Assembly: GCF_003855255.1 (NCBI RefSeq)
Contig: NZ_CP034072.1
Location: 4,399,920 to 4,463,919 of the forward strand
Origin: Mycolicibacterium nivoides
Lineage (GTDB): Bacteria > Actinomycetota > Actinomycetes > Mycobacteriales > Mycobacteriaceae
Reading direction: 5' to 3'
DNA length: 64,000 nucleotides
Below, in pieces: positions 41,493 through 50,780 of this stretch. The first letter of the stretch is position 1. The number at the start of each line of letters is the position of its first letter. The position numbers were made by a program, and so were the translations under genes. The notes below the pieces were generated by a model. The model was not told where the DNA came from. It worked only from the letters and a program-made list of their open reading frames with translations, and did no database searches.

Positions 41493-42689
41493 TCAGCCCA
41501 GCGAGGCCAGTGCCCGCACGAGCTGGTCGACCTCGGCGCCCGTCGAGTAGTGGGACAGCCCGACGGTCACCGCGCCGCCGATGTCGTTCACACCGATCAC
41601 GTCGAGCACGCGGGAGCTGGCATTCGAGATCGCCAGGATGCCGTTGTCGGCCAACCGCTGCACCACCCGCTCGGCCGGGATGTCGCGCACCACGAAACTG
41701 AGCACCGGAATCTGCGACTCCGGCCTGCCGATCACCATCACCAACGGCAACGAGCGCAGCGAGGTCACCAGGTACTCGAAAAGGCGGTCCAGATACGCGC
41801 CGGCCGACTGCATCGAGACGGTGAGCCTTTCGCGGCGCGAGCCGCTGGCCGTGTCGTCGAGGTTGGACAGGTACTCGATGCTGGCGACCACGCCGCCGAG
41901 CAGTCCGTACTGATGCGCGCCCACCTCGAGGCGGGCCGGACCCGTCGCCTGCGGGTTCAACGACACCGAGGCCAACGAATCGATCGTCGAGGGGTCGCGG
42001 AACACCAGGGCGCCGATCGGCGGGCCGCCCCACGGCACAGCGTTGAGGGCGACCACATCGGCATCGATCTCGTTGATGTCGATCAGCCGGTACGGAGCTG
42101 CGGCCGAGTGGTCGACGACGACCATGCCGCCTACCTCGTGGGTGAGCTTGGTCACCTCACCCAGGTCGGTGATGGTTCCCAGGGTCGACGAGGCCGACGC
42201 GATGGCCACCAGGCGGGTGGGCTTGTCGATCAGCCCTTCCCACTGCCAGGCCGGGAGCTCACCGGTCTCGATATCGACCTCGGCCCACTTGACCTTGGCG
42301 CCATAGCGATTCGCCGCCCGCAACCACGGCGCGATGTTCGCCTCGTCATCCAGGCGGGTGACCACCACCTCGTAGCCGAGCCCGACCCGGCTCGAGGAGG
42401 CCTCGGCCAGCGCGGTCAGCAGCTGGGCCCGGTCCGCGCCCAGGACCACGCCCCGCGGATCCGCGTTGACCAGATCTGCGATGGCCTGGCGGGCTGCGGT
42501 GAGAACGGCCGCGCTGCGGCGTGCCGATGGGTGCGGTCCCACAGCGGTGGGCATCGAGCCGCGGAAGGCGGTAGAAACCGTCGTCGCGACCGAATCGGGC
42601 ACCAACATGCCGTTCTGGGCATCGAAGTGGACCCACCCATCGCCCAATGACGGATGCAAGCCACGCACCCGGGCGACGTCGTATGCCAT
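41493..42689 (-). CDS. Class V aminotransferase-like protein without the PLP lysine (Rv3778c type)
   Basis: A 398-residue protein of the cysteine-desulfurase-like class V fold. The NAD/PLP-fold features are there: the small-domain start [15 protein letters not shown], a conserved [13 protein letters not shown] segment, and [13 protein letters not shown] with the PLP aspartate. Where the family has an S/C-x-(H/Y)-K Schiff-base lysine before the GP(x)G loop, this protein reads [13 protein letters not shown], with Ala217-Val218. So it may be a catalytically changed or non-enzymatic member. Order matches Rv3778c. The ATG at 42689 is preceded by TAAGGT and AAGGTGGC, giving either a leaderless or a ribosome-site start. 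Confidence 0.83.
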   Translation of the reverse strand: MAYDVARVRGLHPSLGDGWVHFDAQNGMLVPDSVATTVSTAFRGSMPTAVGPHPSARRSAAVLTAARQAIADLVNADPRGVVLGADRAQLLTALAEASSSRVGLGYEVVVTRLDDEANIAPWLRAANRYGAKVKWAEVDIETGELPAWQWEGLIDKPTRLVAIASASSTLGTITDLGEVTKLTHEVGGMVVVDHSAAAPYRLIDINEIDADVVALNAVPWGGPPIGALVFRDPSTIDSLASVSLNPQATGPARLEVGAHQYGLLGGVVASIEYLSNLDDTASGSRRERLTVSMQSAGAYLDRLFEYLVTSLRSLPLVMVIGRPESQIPVLSFVVRDIPAERVVQRLADNGILAISNASSRVLDVIGVNDIGGAVTVGLSHYSTGAEVDQLVRALASLG

Positions 42690-42813
42690 GCCAGCCACCT
42701 TAGAGCGTCCGCAAATATCACAAACCGACACGATTTGGTGAGCGCCCGACCGCACGTTTGCACTTCCGAGACCATGCTCGGACCGGGTCACCCTGGGCAG
42801 CCATACTAGTCCA

Positions 42814-44775
42814 GTGGGCTTCGGGTTCGGAGTGCTAATCGCACTGTTGTTGCTGGTGATCCCCGGGGCACTGATAGCCAGGGCGGGCGGACTGACCGCG
42901 TCGACGGCGGTCGCAGTGGGTCCAGCCTTGACCTACGGCACCGTCGCGCTGACGATCGTTCCGCTCGGGGCCGTCGGTGTGCCGTGGAACGCGTGGACGG
43001 CGTTGTTTGCTGTAGCCGTCGTTTCCGCCATTGCGGCGGGGTTGCGGAGGGTGCTGGCCCGCTACCGTGACCGCGATGCCGAGGCATCGGGCCTGTCGCG
43101 GCGGCCGGCCCTGGTGGTTGCGGCGGGAGTGCTGCTGGGGGCCGCGCTGATCGCCGCCGCCGCGTTCGCCGGACTGCCGCACTGGCAATCCATCCCCAGC
43201 ACCTGGGACTCGGTGTGGCACGCCAACACCATCCGGTGGATCCTCGACACCGGCCAGGCCTCACCCACCCACATGGGCGAGCTGCGCAACGTGGAGACCC
43301 ATGAGGCGCTCTACTACCCGTCGGCCTTCCACGCGCTGGCCGCCGTCTACTGCCAGCTCACCGGCGCCGCCGCGACCACCGCCTACACCGTGAGTTCGGT
43401 CACCGCCGCCGTGTGGCTGTTCCCGGTCAGCGCCGCGGTGCTGACGTGGAAGATGGTCCGCCCGCACGCCTGCGAGATGCGCACCGCCGTCGCCGCGGCC
43501 ACCGCGGCAGCGCTCACCGCGTCGTTCACCGCGGTGCCCTACGTCGAATTCGATGTGGCGGCAATGCCCAACCTGGTCGCCTACGGGCTCGCCGTGCCGG
43601 TGTTCGCCCTGATCATCTCGACACCGGCGCACCGCGACCGCATCGGTCTGGCCGTGCTCGCGACTGTCGGCGTCTTCTCGGTGCACCTCACCGGCGGTGT
43701 GGTGACCGTGCTGCTGGTCGGCGTCTGGTGGCTGGTGGAAGCGCTGTGGCACCCGGTGCGCAGCCGGCTGACCGACTTCCTGGCGCTGGCCGCCGTCGCG
43801 CTGCCGACCCTGCTGATCATGCTTCCCCAGTTTCTCGGGGTCCTTCAGCAAGCCGACATCATCGTGGGCCACGCCTTCGTCAACCACCTCGGCAAGAAGC
43901 ACTCGCTGTTCGCGGCGATCGTCCAGCACACCCGCCACCTCAACGACTTCCCGATCCAGAACGCACTCATCGCGCTGGCCGCCATCGGCGGACTGGTCAT
44001 GCTGGTCAAGAAGATCTGGTGGCCGCTGGCCGTGTGGCTGCTCCTCATCGCGTCGATCGTGCATTCCGGCGCACCGTTCGGGGGACCGCTGGGCGTCATC
44101 ACCGGCAAGTTCAGCGACCTGTTCTACAGCGACCCGCGTCGCTTGTCGGCCGTCGTCGCGATGCTGTACGCACCCATGGCGGCGATCGGCCTGTGCGCAC
44201 TGGTCCTGCTGGGCGCCGCTGCCCTGCGCCGAACCGGTGCCCGCCCGGCCTGGATCCGCGCGACGGCCGCCGTCGCGCTGGTCGCCACCACGGTGGGGCT
44301 GGCCTGGCACTACTTCCCCCGGCACAAGTACCTGTTCGGGCAGAAGTACGACTCGGTGATGATCGACGCCAAGGACCTGGAGGCCTTCGCCTACCTGGCC
44401 ACGCTGCCCGACGCCCGCACCACGCTGATCGGCGACGCCAACACCGACGGCACCGCCTGGATGTACGCGGTGTCAGGGCTACACCCGCTGTGGACCCACT
44501 ACGACTACCCCATGCAACAGGGCCCCGGGTACAACCGGTTCATCTTCTGGGCCTACGCCGACGACGCGGACACCGATCCGAGGGTTGCCGAGGCAGTCGA
44601 GGCGCTCAACATCCGCTATGTGCTCACCAGCACCCCGGTGGTTCGAGGGTTCGTCATGCCCGACGGGCTAGTGTCGCTAGACAGCTCACGGTCGTGGGAG
44701 AAGATCTACGACAACGGTGAGGACCGCATCTACCGCTGGCGCGGAGAGAACGCGGCCACCAGGGCGACAAACTGA
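42814..44775 (+). CDS. Multi-pass membrane protein of the cell-wall locus (Rv3779 type)
   Basis: A 653-residue membrane protein with about 11-13 hydrophobic segments and a large loop (about 115-160) with [20 protein letters not shown], the acidic-aromatic motif of GT-C-like proteins. A C-terminal soluble part (about 500-650) has [18 protein letters not shown]. It fits the Rv3779 family (DUF6541), linked in M. tuberculosis to polyprenyl-phosphomannose and lipoarabinomannan synthesis. Whether it is a glycosyltransferase is inferred. Start GTG at 42814, 124 bases from the divergent aminotransferase gene. Upstream of pafE by 35 bases. Confidence 0.82.
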   Translation: MGFGFGVLIALLLLVIPGALIARAGGLTASTAVAVGPALTYGTVALTIVPLGAVGVPWNAWTALFAVAVVSAIAAGLRRVLARYRDRDAEASGLSRRPALVVAAGVLLGAALIAAAAFAGLPHWQSIPSTWDSVWHANTIRWILDTGQASPTHMGELRNVETHEALYYPSAFHALAAVYCQLTGAAATTAYTVSSVTAAVWLFPVSAAVLTWKMVRPHACEMRTAVAAATAAALTASFTAVPYVEFDVAAMPNLVAYGLAVPVFALIISTPAHRDRIGLAVLATVGVFSVHLTGGVVTVLLVGVWWLVEALWHPVRSRLTDFLALAAVALPTLLIMLPQFLGVLQQADIIVGHAFVNHLGKKHSLFAAIVQHTRHLNDFPIQNALIALAAIGGLVMLVKKIWWPLAVWLLLIASIVHSGAPFGGPLGVITGKFSDLFYSDPRRLSAVVAMLYAPMAAIGLCALVLLGAAALRRTGARPAWIRATAAVALVATTVGLAWHYFPRHKYLFGQKYDSVMIDAKDLEAFAYLATLPDARTTLIGDANTDGTAWMYAVSGLHPLWTHYDYPMQQGPGYNRFIFWAYADDADTDPRVAEAVEALNIRYVLTSTPVVRGFVMPDGLVSLDSSRSWEKIYDNGEDRIYRWRGENAATRATN

Positions 44776-44810
44776 CACGACCCAGAACTGACGAGATCCA
44801 AGGGAAGGCA

Positions 44811-45326
44811 ATGACGATCAACCCCGACGATGACAACATCGAGATCCTGGCGAGCACGCCTGATGAGACCGATGCCGACGCGGACGGCAAGTCGCTGACA
44901 GACCTCGTCGAACAACCGGCGAAGGTCATGCGCATCGGCACCATGATCAAGCAACTGCTGGAAGAGGTGCGCGCGGCTCCGCTCGACGACGCCAGCCGGG
45001 AGCGGCTACGCGACATCCACCGCACCAGCATCCACGAACTCGAGGACGGTCTGGCCCCCGAGCTGCGTGAAGAACTCGAGCGGCTGACGCTGCCCTTCAC
45101 CGAGGACAATGTGCCGTCGGACGCCGAACTGCGCATCGCGCAGGCGCAGCTGGTGGGCTGGCTGGAAGGCCTGTTCCACGGCATCCAGACGGCGTTGTTC
45201 GCCCAGCAGATGGCCGCCCGCGCACAGCTCGAGCAGATGCGCCAGGGCGCCCTTCCGCCAGGGCTGCAGGTCCCCGGCGGACAGCGCGGCGGGCCGTCCC
45301 ATCCCGGCACCGGTCAGTACTTGTAG
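44811..45326 (+). CDS. pafE: Bacterial proteasome activator PafE (Bpa)
   Basis: A 171-residue protein matching Rv3780. The core is a four-helix bundle (about 45-150), with KVMRIGTMIKQLLEEVRAAPLD, AELRIAQAQLVGWLEGLFHGIQ and ALFAQQMAARAQLEQMR. The C terminus is GQYL, the motif known to open the 20S proteasome gate. PafE forms a dodecameric ring that lets the proteasome degrade unfolded proteins such as HspR without Pup or ATP. The ATG follows GGGAAGG. It is placed between cell-wall genes as in M. tuberculosis. Confidence 0.93.
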   Translation: MTINPDDDNIEILASTPDETDADADGKSLTDLVEQPAKVMRIGTMIKQLLEEVRAAPLDDASRERLRDIHRTSIHELEDGLAPELREELERLTLPFTEDNVPSDAELRIAQAQLVGWLEGLFHGIQTALFAQQMAARAQLEQMRQGALPPGLQVPGGQRGGPSHPGTGQYL

Positions 45327-45333
45327 GCCTGAG

Positions 45334-46131
45334 TTGTCTGATCCGTACATCTCGACGCGCGAAGCATGGGTGGAGTTCCCCATCTTCGACGCCAAGACGC
45401 GTTCGCTGAAGAAGGCGTTCCTCGGCAAGGCCGGCGGCGCCATCGGGCGCAACGAGTCCAACGTCGTCGTCATCGAGGCGCTCCGCGACATCACGATGTC
45501 ACTGAAAATGGGTGACCGGGTCGGGTTGGTCGGCCACAACGGCGCGGGCAAATCCACACTGCTGCGGCTGCTTTCGGGCATCTACGAGCCGACCCGCGGC
45601 TCTGCCACGGTCAGCGGCCGGGTGGCCCCGGTGTTCGACCTCGGCGTCGGGATGGACCCGGAGATCTCGGGTTTCGAGAACATCATCATCCGCGGGCTGT
45701 TCCTCGGGCAGACCCGCAAGCAGATGCTGGCCAAGGTCGACGAGATCGCGGAGTTCACCGAACTCGGCGAGTACCTGTCGATGCCGCTCCGCACCTATTC
45801 GACCGGCATGCGGGTGCGCCTGGCTATGGGCGTGGTCACCAGCATCGACCCCGAGATCCTGCTGCTCGACGAAGGCATCGGTGCGGTCGATGCGGAGTTC
45901 CTGAAGAAGGCGCAGTCACGGCTGCAGAGCCTGGTCGAGCGGTCCGGAATCCTGGTGTTCGCAAGCCATTCCAATGAGTTCCTGGCCCGGCTCTGCAAGA
46001 CCGCGATGTGGATCGACCACGGCACCATCAAGATGACCGGCGGCATCGAAGAAGTCGTCGGCGCCTACGAGGGACCGGACGCTGCGCGTCACGTGCGCGA
46101 GGTGTTGGAGGAAACGGCCCGTGGAGCCTGA
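45334..46131 (+). CDS. wzt: Galactan exporter ATPase Wzt (RfbE, Rv3781)
   Basis: A 265-residue ABC ATPase of the polysaccharide-export type. Walker A is GHNGAGKST at 67-75, the signature YSTGMRVRLA begins at 155, and Walker B ends with Asp179-Glu180 in LLLDEGIGAVD. The export-specific segment GRVAPVFDLGVGMDPE is present. No C-terminal carbohydrate-binding domain follows, as in the mycobacterial protein. Start TTG at 45334, with AGG six bases upstream. With Wzm it flips the lipid-linked galactan across the membrane. It overlaps glfT1 by 11 bases. Confidence 0.92.
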   Translation: MSDPYISTREAWVEFPIFDAKTRSLKKAFLGKAGGAIGRNESNVVVIEALRDITMSLKMGDRVGLVGHNGAGKSTLLRLLSGIYEPTRGSATVSGRVAPVFDLGVGMDPEISGFENIIIRGLFLGQTRKQMLAKVDEIAEFTELGEYLSMPLRTYSTGMRVRLAMGVVTSIDPEILLLDEGIGAVDAEFLKKAQSRLQSLVERSGILVFASHSNEFLARLCKTAMWIDHGTIKMTGGIEEVVGAYEGPDAARHVREVLEETARGA

Positions 46132-47017
46132 ATCCGTCGTCGCGGTGATCGTGACGCACCGGCGTCGGGAACTGCTGACCAAGTCCCTTGCCGCAGTGGT
46201 GAACCAGGATCGCAGACCCGACCACCTGATCGTCGTCGACAACGACGACGACGAGGCCGTGCGCGATCTGGTCCTCGGCCAGCCGGTGCCGGCCACCTAT
46301 CTCGGTTCCCGCCGAAACCTCGGCGGCGCAGGCGGTTTCGCACTGGGCATGCTGCACGCCCTGGCTCAGGGTGCCGACTGGATCTGGCTGGCCGACGACG
46401 ACGGCCGCCCCGCCGACGACACCGTGCTGTCCACCCTGCTGGCCTGCGCCGAGCAGTACACCCTGGCAGAGGTCTCGCCCATGGTGTGCAACCTCGACGA
46501 TCCCGAACGATTGGCGTTCCCGCTGCGCCGAGGACTGGTGTGGCGGCGGTTTGTCAGCGAATTGCGCACCGAGAGTACGAGCGACGTGCTGCCCGGCATC
46601 GCGTCGCTGTTCAATGGCGCCCTGTTCCGGGCCGCCACGGTCGAGGCCGTCGGTGTCCCGGATCTGCGCCTGTTCGTCCGCGGCGACGAGGTCGAACTGC
46701 ACCGGCGCCTGGTGCGCTCCGGCCTGCCGTTCGGAACATGCTTGACCGCAAGCTATCTGCACCCGTGCGGCACCGACGAGTTCAAACCGATCCTCGGCGG
46801 CCGGATGCACACTCAGTACCCCGACGACGAGACCAAACGGTTCTTCACCTACCGCAACCGTGGCTACCTGCTGTCCCAGCCGGGGTTGCGCAAACTCCTG
46901 CCCCAGGAGTGGGTCCGGTTCGGCTGGTACTTTCTGGTGTCCCGACGCGACCCCGCGGGTCTGCGCGAATGGATTCGCCTGCGGCGGTTGGGCAGGAGCG
47001 AAAGGTTCCAGAGATGA
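46121..47017 (+). CDS. glfT1: Galactofuranosyltransferase GlfT1
   Basis: A 298-residue GT2 enzyme, start GTG at 46121. The nucleotide-sugar motif is the acidic triplet Asp92-Asp94 in WLADDDGRP, after VVAVIVTHRRRELL and SRRNLGGAGGFALGM. The later PGIASLFNGALFRAATVEAVG and LFVRGDEVELHRRL blocks match GlfT1 (Rv3782), which adds the first two galactofuranose residues to the rhamnosyl-GlcNAc-PP-decaprenol. It sits between the genes for the two halves of the exporter and overlaps both, so it is translated together with them. Confidence 0.93.
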   Translation: MEPESVVAVIVTHRRRELLTKSLAAVVNQDRRPDHLIVVDNDDDEAVRDLVLGQPVPATYLGSRRNLGGAGGFALGMLHALAQGADWIWLADDDGRPADDTVLSTLLACAEQYTLAEVSPMVCNLDDPERLAFPLRRGLVWRRFVSELRTESTSDVLPGIASLFNGALFRAATVEAVGVPDLRLFVRGDEVELHRRLVRSGLPFGTCLTASYLHPCGTDEFKPILGGRMHTQYPDDETKRFFTYRNRGYLLSQPGLRKLLPQEWVRFGWYFLVSRRDPAGLREWIRLRRLGRSERFQR

Positions 47018-47844
47018 CATTCACCGACGCGGCGTCCGAGTCCAAGACCATGACCCGGGCCGTACGCGATCTCACCGAAGGCTTCAGCAAGCGCGAACTG
47101 TGGCTGCATCTGGGCTGGCAGGACATCAAGCAGCGCTACCGGCGCAGCGTGCTCGGACCGTTCTGGATCACGATCGCCACCGGCACCACCGCAGTGGCGA
47201 TGGGCCTGCTGTACTCGAAGCTGTTCAAGCTGCCACTCGAGGAGCACCTGCCCTACGTCACGCTCGGCCTGATCATCTGGAACCTGATCAACGCCTCGAT
47301 CCTCGAAGGCGCCGACGTCTTCATCGCCAACGAAGGTCTGATCAAACAACTTCCGACGCCGTTGTCGGTCCACGTCTACCGGCTGGTGTGGCGGCAGTTG
47401 ATCCTGTTCGGCCACAACATCGTCATCTTCGTGGTCATCGCGATCATCTATCCGAAACCGTGGAAGTGGACCGATCTGGCGGTCATCCCCGCGCTGGCGC
47501 TGATCGTGCTGAACTGCGTATGGGTGTCGATCTGTTTCGGCATCCTCGCCACCCGATACCGCGACATCGGGCCGCTGCTGGCCTCGGTGGTGCAGCTGCT
47601 GTTCTTCATGACACCCATCATCTGGAACGAGTCGACGCTGCAGCAGCAGGGCGCCGGATCCTGGGCCAAGATCGTCGAGATCAACCCGCTGCTGCACTAT
47701 CTGGATATCGTGCGCGCACCATTGCTGGGCGCCGATCAGGAAGTGCGGCACTGGGTGGTGGTGCTGGCACTCACGGCGATCGGGTGGACGTTCGCGGCGT
47801 TGGCCATGCGCCAGTACCGCGCACGCGTCCCGTACTGGGTCTGA
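47014..47844 (+). CDS. wzm: Galactan exporter permease Wzm (RfbD, Rv3783)
   Basis: A 276-residue ABC-2 type permease with six hydrophobic segments (about 45-65, 75-95, 120-145, 153-175, 190-205, 240-260). The amphipathic N-terminal stretch LHLGWQDIKQRYRRSVLGPFW is the marker of polysaccharide exporters. The loop NPLLHYLDIVRAPLLG is also typical. It pairs with Wzt, ending the operon. The start overlaps the glfT1 stop by four bases. Confidence 0.92.
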   Translation: MTFTDAASESKTMTRAVRDLTEGFSKRELWLHLGWQDIKQRYRRSVLGPFWITIATGTTAVAMGLLYSKLFKLPLEEHLPYVTLGLIIWNLINASILEGADVFIANEGLIKQLPTPLSVHVYRLVWRQLILFGHNIVIFVVIAIIYPKPWKWTDLAVIPALALIVLNCVWVSICFGILATRYRDIGPLLASVVQLLFFMTPIIWNESTLQQQGAGSWAKIVEINPLLHYLDIVRAPLLGADQEVRHWVVVLALTAIGWTFAALAMRQYRARVPYWV

Positions 47845-47848
47845 GCCG

Positions 47849-48268
47849 CTACCCGTCCCCCGGCACGCCACCGAACACGAACCGGCGCCCGGAGACCTCT
47901 TTGGGCTGGATCCGCACGTAGCGCCGCTTCGTGGTGGCGATCCACGACAACAGCTGGGCGCGCTCGGCCTCGGCGATCTCCTCCGGTGTCTCAAGGAGCT
48001 GCGGTACACCCCGCACGATCACACTCCACCCGCCGACGCCCGTGTGGTCGTCGGCCTCGAACAGCACCCGGTCGTTGAACAGGGTGCTGATCAGCTTGGT
48101 GCCCTCGGCCGTACGGAACAGCACCGTGCGGTGCTGGACGACGAAGTTGACCGGGAAGATCTCCAGTCTGGTGCCGATCGTCGAGACAAGGCGGCCCAGG
48201 GTCACGCTGGACAGCAGCTGCCAGCTCTCGTCCTCCCCGAGCACCGAAACCGGGCTCTGCGGCGTCAT
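47849..48268 (-). CDS. Pyridoxamine 5'-phosphate oxidase family (FMN/F420 split barrel) protein
   Basis: A 139-residue split-barrel flavin-binding protein. TLGRLVSTIGTRLEIFPVNFVVQHRTVLFRTAEGTK is the typical first half, and FEADDHTGVGGWSVIVRGVPQLLE the second. In mycobacteria many such proteins bind F420 instead of FMN; the cofactor is not settled by sequence. The ATG at 48268 follows TACGGT by six bases (leaderless layout). It is convergent with wzm, with only four bases between. Confidence 0.82.
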   Translation of the reverse strand: MTPQSPVSVLGEDESWQLLSSVTLGRLVSTIGTRLEIFPVNFVVQHRTVLFRTAEGTKLISTLFNDRVLFEADDHTGVGGWSVIVRGVPQLLETPEEIAEAERAQLLSWIATTKRRYVRIQPKEVSGRRFVFGGVPGDG

Positions 48269-48295
48269 GAGGCCACCGTAGCCGTCATATGACAA

Positions 48296-48335
48296 TCGGC
48301 GCGCCCTGCTTCTCAGGAGAAGCGGGACGCGCCGA
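48296..48335. terminator. Stem-loop between the split-barrel and porin genes
   Basis: Nineteen-base arms (48296-48314 and 48317-48335) with two mismatches that can form G-U pairs in one strand. It lies 30 bases beyond the minus-strand porin stop, so it can end the porin message. Confidence 0.7.
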
Positions 48336-48365
48336 TGCGAAGGTGCCTACTGGACGTTCATGTCC

Positions 48366-49013
48366 TCAGTTCATGTTCCAGGGCTCGCCGTAGGTGGTGA
48401 CGCTGTCACCGGTGGAGGCGATCAGGCGGGCGAACGGACGCAGCAGCACGCCACCGGCAGCACCGGTCACGGTGCCGTGCGCGTTGGACACCGCCACACC
48501 GCCGGCCGGACCCTTGACGTCCACCGAGAAGGTCGCCACTTCCTGGATACCCGGGCCGTTGCCCAGGTCAGCGCTGATCGACACACCCGGGAACAGGTTC
48601 GGGGTGATGACCGAGTTCAGGCCAAACGGCGGGCCGGTGATGTCACCATCGTCGATCAGGATGTTCGGGGTGGTGTAGGAGAAGTTGATCCCCACACCCA
48701 GCGACCAGGGGAAGCCGATCTGGTAACCCAGCTCCAGCGTGCCCGCGAAGTCGTCGGCACCCGGACCGGCCACCGTGTACTTGGCACGACCGGAGTGGAA
48801 CCACTCACGGGTCAGCCGGTTGCGGTCCAGGGGGAACACACCGTTGAGGAAGGTGTCCCACTGCTGAACCGTCAGGGTCCGGTCCTGACCATCAACCAGG
48901 CTCAGTTCATTGTCCAGACCCGCATGAGAAGTGCCCGTGCCTATGAAGAGGCCAGCGATGACCCCGGCCATTGCGGTCACCAATGCGACCAGCACCCGAC
49001 TGAATGCCTTCAT
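48366..49013 (-). CDS. MspA-family outer-membrane porin
   Basis: A 215-residue precursor with signal peptide cleaved at SHA-G. The 184-residue mature part begins GLDNELSLVDGQDRTLTVQQ and ends TTYGEPWNMN, as in MspA. The constriction-zone acidic residues are present in ILIDDGDI. Mycobacterial Msp porins form octameric goblet channels in the mycolate membrane for sugars, phosphate, drugs and small hydrophilic solutes. The ATG follows GGGAG in the AGGGAGAAC stretch. Slow growers lack such porins, so it also helps place the organism. It stands alone between the galactan export genes and dprE1. Confidence 0.97.
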   Translation of the reverse strand: MKAFSRVLVALVTAMAGVIAGLFIGTGTSHAGLDNELSLVDGQDRTLTVQQWDTFLNGVFPLDRNRLTREWFHSGRAKYTVAGPGADDFAGTLELGYQIGFPWSLGVGINFSYTTPNILIDDGDITGPPFGLNSVITPNLFPGVSISADLGNGPGIQEVATFSVDVKGPAGGVAVSNAHGTVTGAAGGVLLRPFARLIASTGDSVTTYGEPWNMN

Positions 49014-49687
49014 GTTCTCCCTAGCTATGTCGGTGATCCGATTCGTTCCTCACCAACCAGGGCCCCCGCCCTAGAGATCCATCGGCTGCCGACCGCCCGA
49101 TTAGGGAGATCACACCCGGTTCTCATGCCTTGCTCATGATTGGCAGGAGGAAACGTAACCGGGCGGCATCCGGGCGGCAACGGCAACGGTTTCCCGTTAC
49201 CGGACATACAAATAGCGATACAAAGTTTGCTAGATCAGCACCGGCGTGCGTCACACCGTCGCTGCCGGTTACCTGTGAACACCGAGTCCTCAGCGCACAT
49301 CGCACCGGCGTCCAGAAACCGGGGCAAGCCTTCACCAAGCGGCCGGAGCTGGCATTTCTCCCGTTCCGCAGAGCGCGGAACGGGCAATCACGCTGAGCGG
49401 AATGATTGCCGGCACAATCGTCAATATCGCGGACCGGCCCGCCAACCGCCCCAGGTTTGCGCTTGCTGTGTAAACGTCCCGTTACACGGTGCCGAACACC
49501 GGGATTAACTGAACGGCCGCGGATCGATTCAACGGACCCGCGGCCGATATTCCGAATAGTGTCGGACATCACACCGAAAGCGGCGGCGCAACCGCCTTCG
49601 AGTCCGGCCGAGGCCCCCGATCGGGCCTTACGCAACCCCGCACATACCTCACAGGCACTTCACAGCACGGTGGGACGTTATGCCGAT
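49014..49687 (-). promoter_or_regulatory. Long non-coding upstream region of the porin gene
   Basis: 674 bases without a supported gene between the porin start and the zinc-finger gene. Msp genes are known for long regulatory leaders, so at least part should be the porin control region. An AT-rich patch at 49203-49232 (CAAATAGCGATACAAAGTTTG) is the best place for a minus-strand promoter. Frames here (for example 49140-49508) look like shadows. Confidence 0.55.
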
Positions 49688-50023
49688 ATGAGCATCCCGC
49701 CATATGAGCCCCCGAAATCCCCGCCGCCTTCCGGTATCGGCAACACCTTGCTGTGTCCGAAGTGCGCCGGGGTCATGAAGACCTATGAGCGCAACGGCAT
49801 CCACCTGGAGCAATGCGACACATGTCGCGGCATCTTCCTGGACTTCGGCGAGCTCGAGGCGCTGACTCAGATGGAGAACCGGTTTGTCCAGGCGCCGCCA
49901 CCGCCGCCGCAGGCGCACTCGGGCTACGACCAGGGCTACTCGGACTATGGGCCGGGCTGGGGCCACCGCGGCAACAAGCACTACCGCAAGCAGGGCTTCG
50001 GCCGGCTGTTCTTCTCCAGCTGA
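49688..50023 (+). CDS. Zinc-ribbon (TFIIB-type) protein with proline-rich tail
   Basis: A 111-residue protein. A zinc ribbon CPKC...CDTC (about 22-48) is followed by RGIFLDFGELEAL, the zf-TFIIB family pattern. The second half is Pro/Gln/Tyr/Gly-rich (QAPPPPPQAHSGYDQGYSD) and ends RLFFSS. It is probably a cytoplasmic protein of unknown role. Its 3' end overlaps the convergent phosphotransferase gene by 43 bases. Confidence 0.8.
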   Translation: MSIPPYEPPKSPPPSGIGNTLLCPKCAGVMKTYERNGIHLEQCDTCRGIFLDFGELEALTQMENRFVQAPPPPPQAHSGYDQGYSDYGPGWGHRGNKHYRKQGFGRLFFSS

Positions 50024-50760
50024 GGCATCCGCGCGCAGGCCGCCGCCAGCAGTTCGTCATCGGGATCGTTGGCGGCGGACTGGATGACGGCGGCCCGGGC
50101 GAACGGCTCGAGCACGGGCCACGGATCCCCGGGCGGCAACGCCGGGCCACCGGCCGCCCGGTAGGCATCGAGGAACAGGAACCAATCGGCGTCGGGAACA
50201 AGCCCGGCCGCCCAGAACCCGGCGGGACGCGCCAAATCCCAAGCCGGATCGCCCAATCCGAGGTCATCGACATCGATGAGCAGCCAGCGCCCGTCGTGCC
50301 GCCCCACTTGACCCAGGTGAAAGTCGCCGTGGACGAGGGTGAGTGGCCGGTCTGTTGACCCCGGCCGCCACGCGTCGTCGGGCAGACCTGCCGCGGCGCG
50401 CGACACCACCCGGTCACCACGCCGCCGGGCCTGCCCGACCGCGCGCCTCAGCCTCGCTGGCCAGCCGTGTGGTGGCAGCCGCGCGGTGACCGGTTCGGTG
50501 TGCAACGCCGCCAGCAGCCGCCCGATGTCGGCCCACGGCACGCTTTCGGGTTGCACTGCAAGGGTTTCCGCCAGGGGCCACCGGGTCAGCCAGTGGCCGT
50601 CGACCGCATCGGGCAATTCGGACACCGGACTCAGCAGGGCATCGATGCGGCCGGCTGCGCGGAGCCGGACGCGCAGTGCGCGCGGATCGGTCCCCGGCCG
50701 GTGCAGCTTGTGCACGACTGCGCCGTGCACAGTGACATCTGCACCTGACCGGGTCCGCAC
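49981..50760 (-). CDS. Aminoglycoside phosphotransferase-like (APH) protein
   Basis: A 259-residue kinase-fold protein. A weak N-terminal lobe starts VRTRSGADVTVHGAVVHKLHRPG, and the catalytic-loop motif LTLVHGDFHLGQV (about 170) and the metal motif LIDVDDLGLGDPAWDLARPA are clear. This type is found beside maltokinase-like enzymes and often phosphorylates sugars or small molecules; it is not necessarily a resistance gene. The start is uncertain: GTG at 50760 is close to GGAGGT. It is downstream of the AhpD-like gene, 20 bases away. Confidence 0.78.
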   Translation of the reverse strand: MRTRSGADVTVHGAVVHKLHRPGTDPRALRVRLRAAGRIDALLSPVSELPDAVDGHWLTRWPLAETLAVQPESVPWADIGRLLAALHTEPVTARLPPHGWPARLRRAVGQARRRGDRVVSRAAAGLPDDAWRPGSTDRPLTLVHGDFHLGQVGRHDGRWLLIDVDDLGLGDPAWDLARPAGFWAAGLVPDADWFLFLDAYRAAGGPALPPGDPWPVLEPFARAAVIQSAANDPDDELLAAACARMPQLEKNSRPKPCLR

Positions 50761-50780
50761 ACCTCCAGTTTCCCGCGGGA

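Noticed and set aside
49140..49508. Possible small gene in the porin upstream region
   Set aside because: No ribosome site and no homology; the area fits a regulatory leader better.
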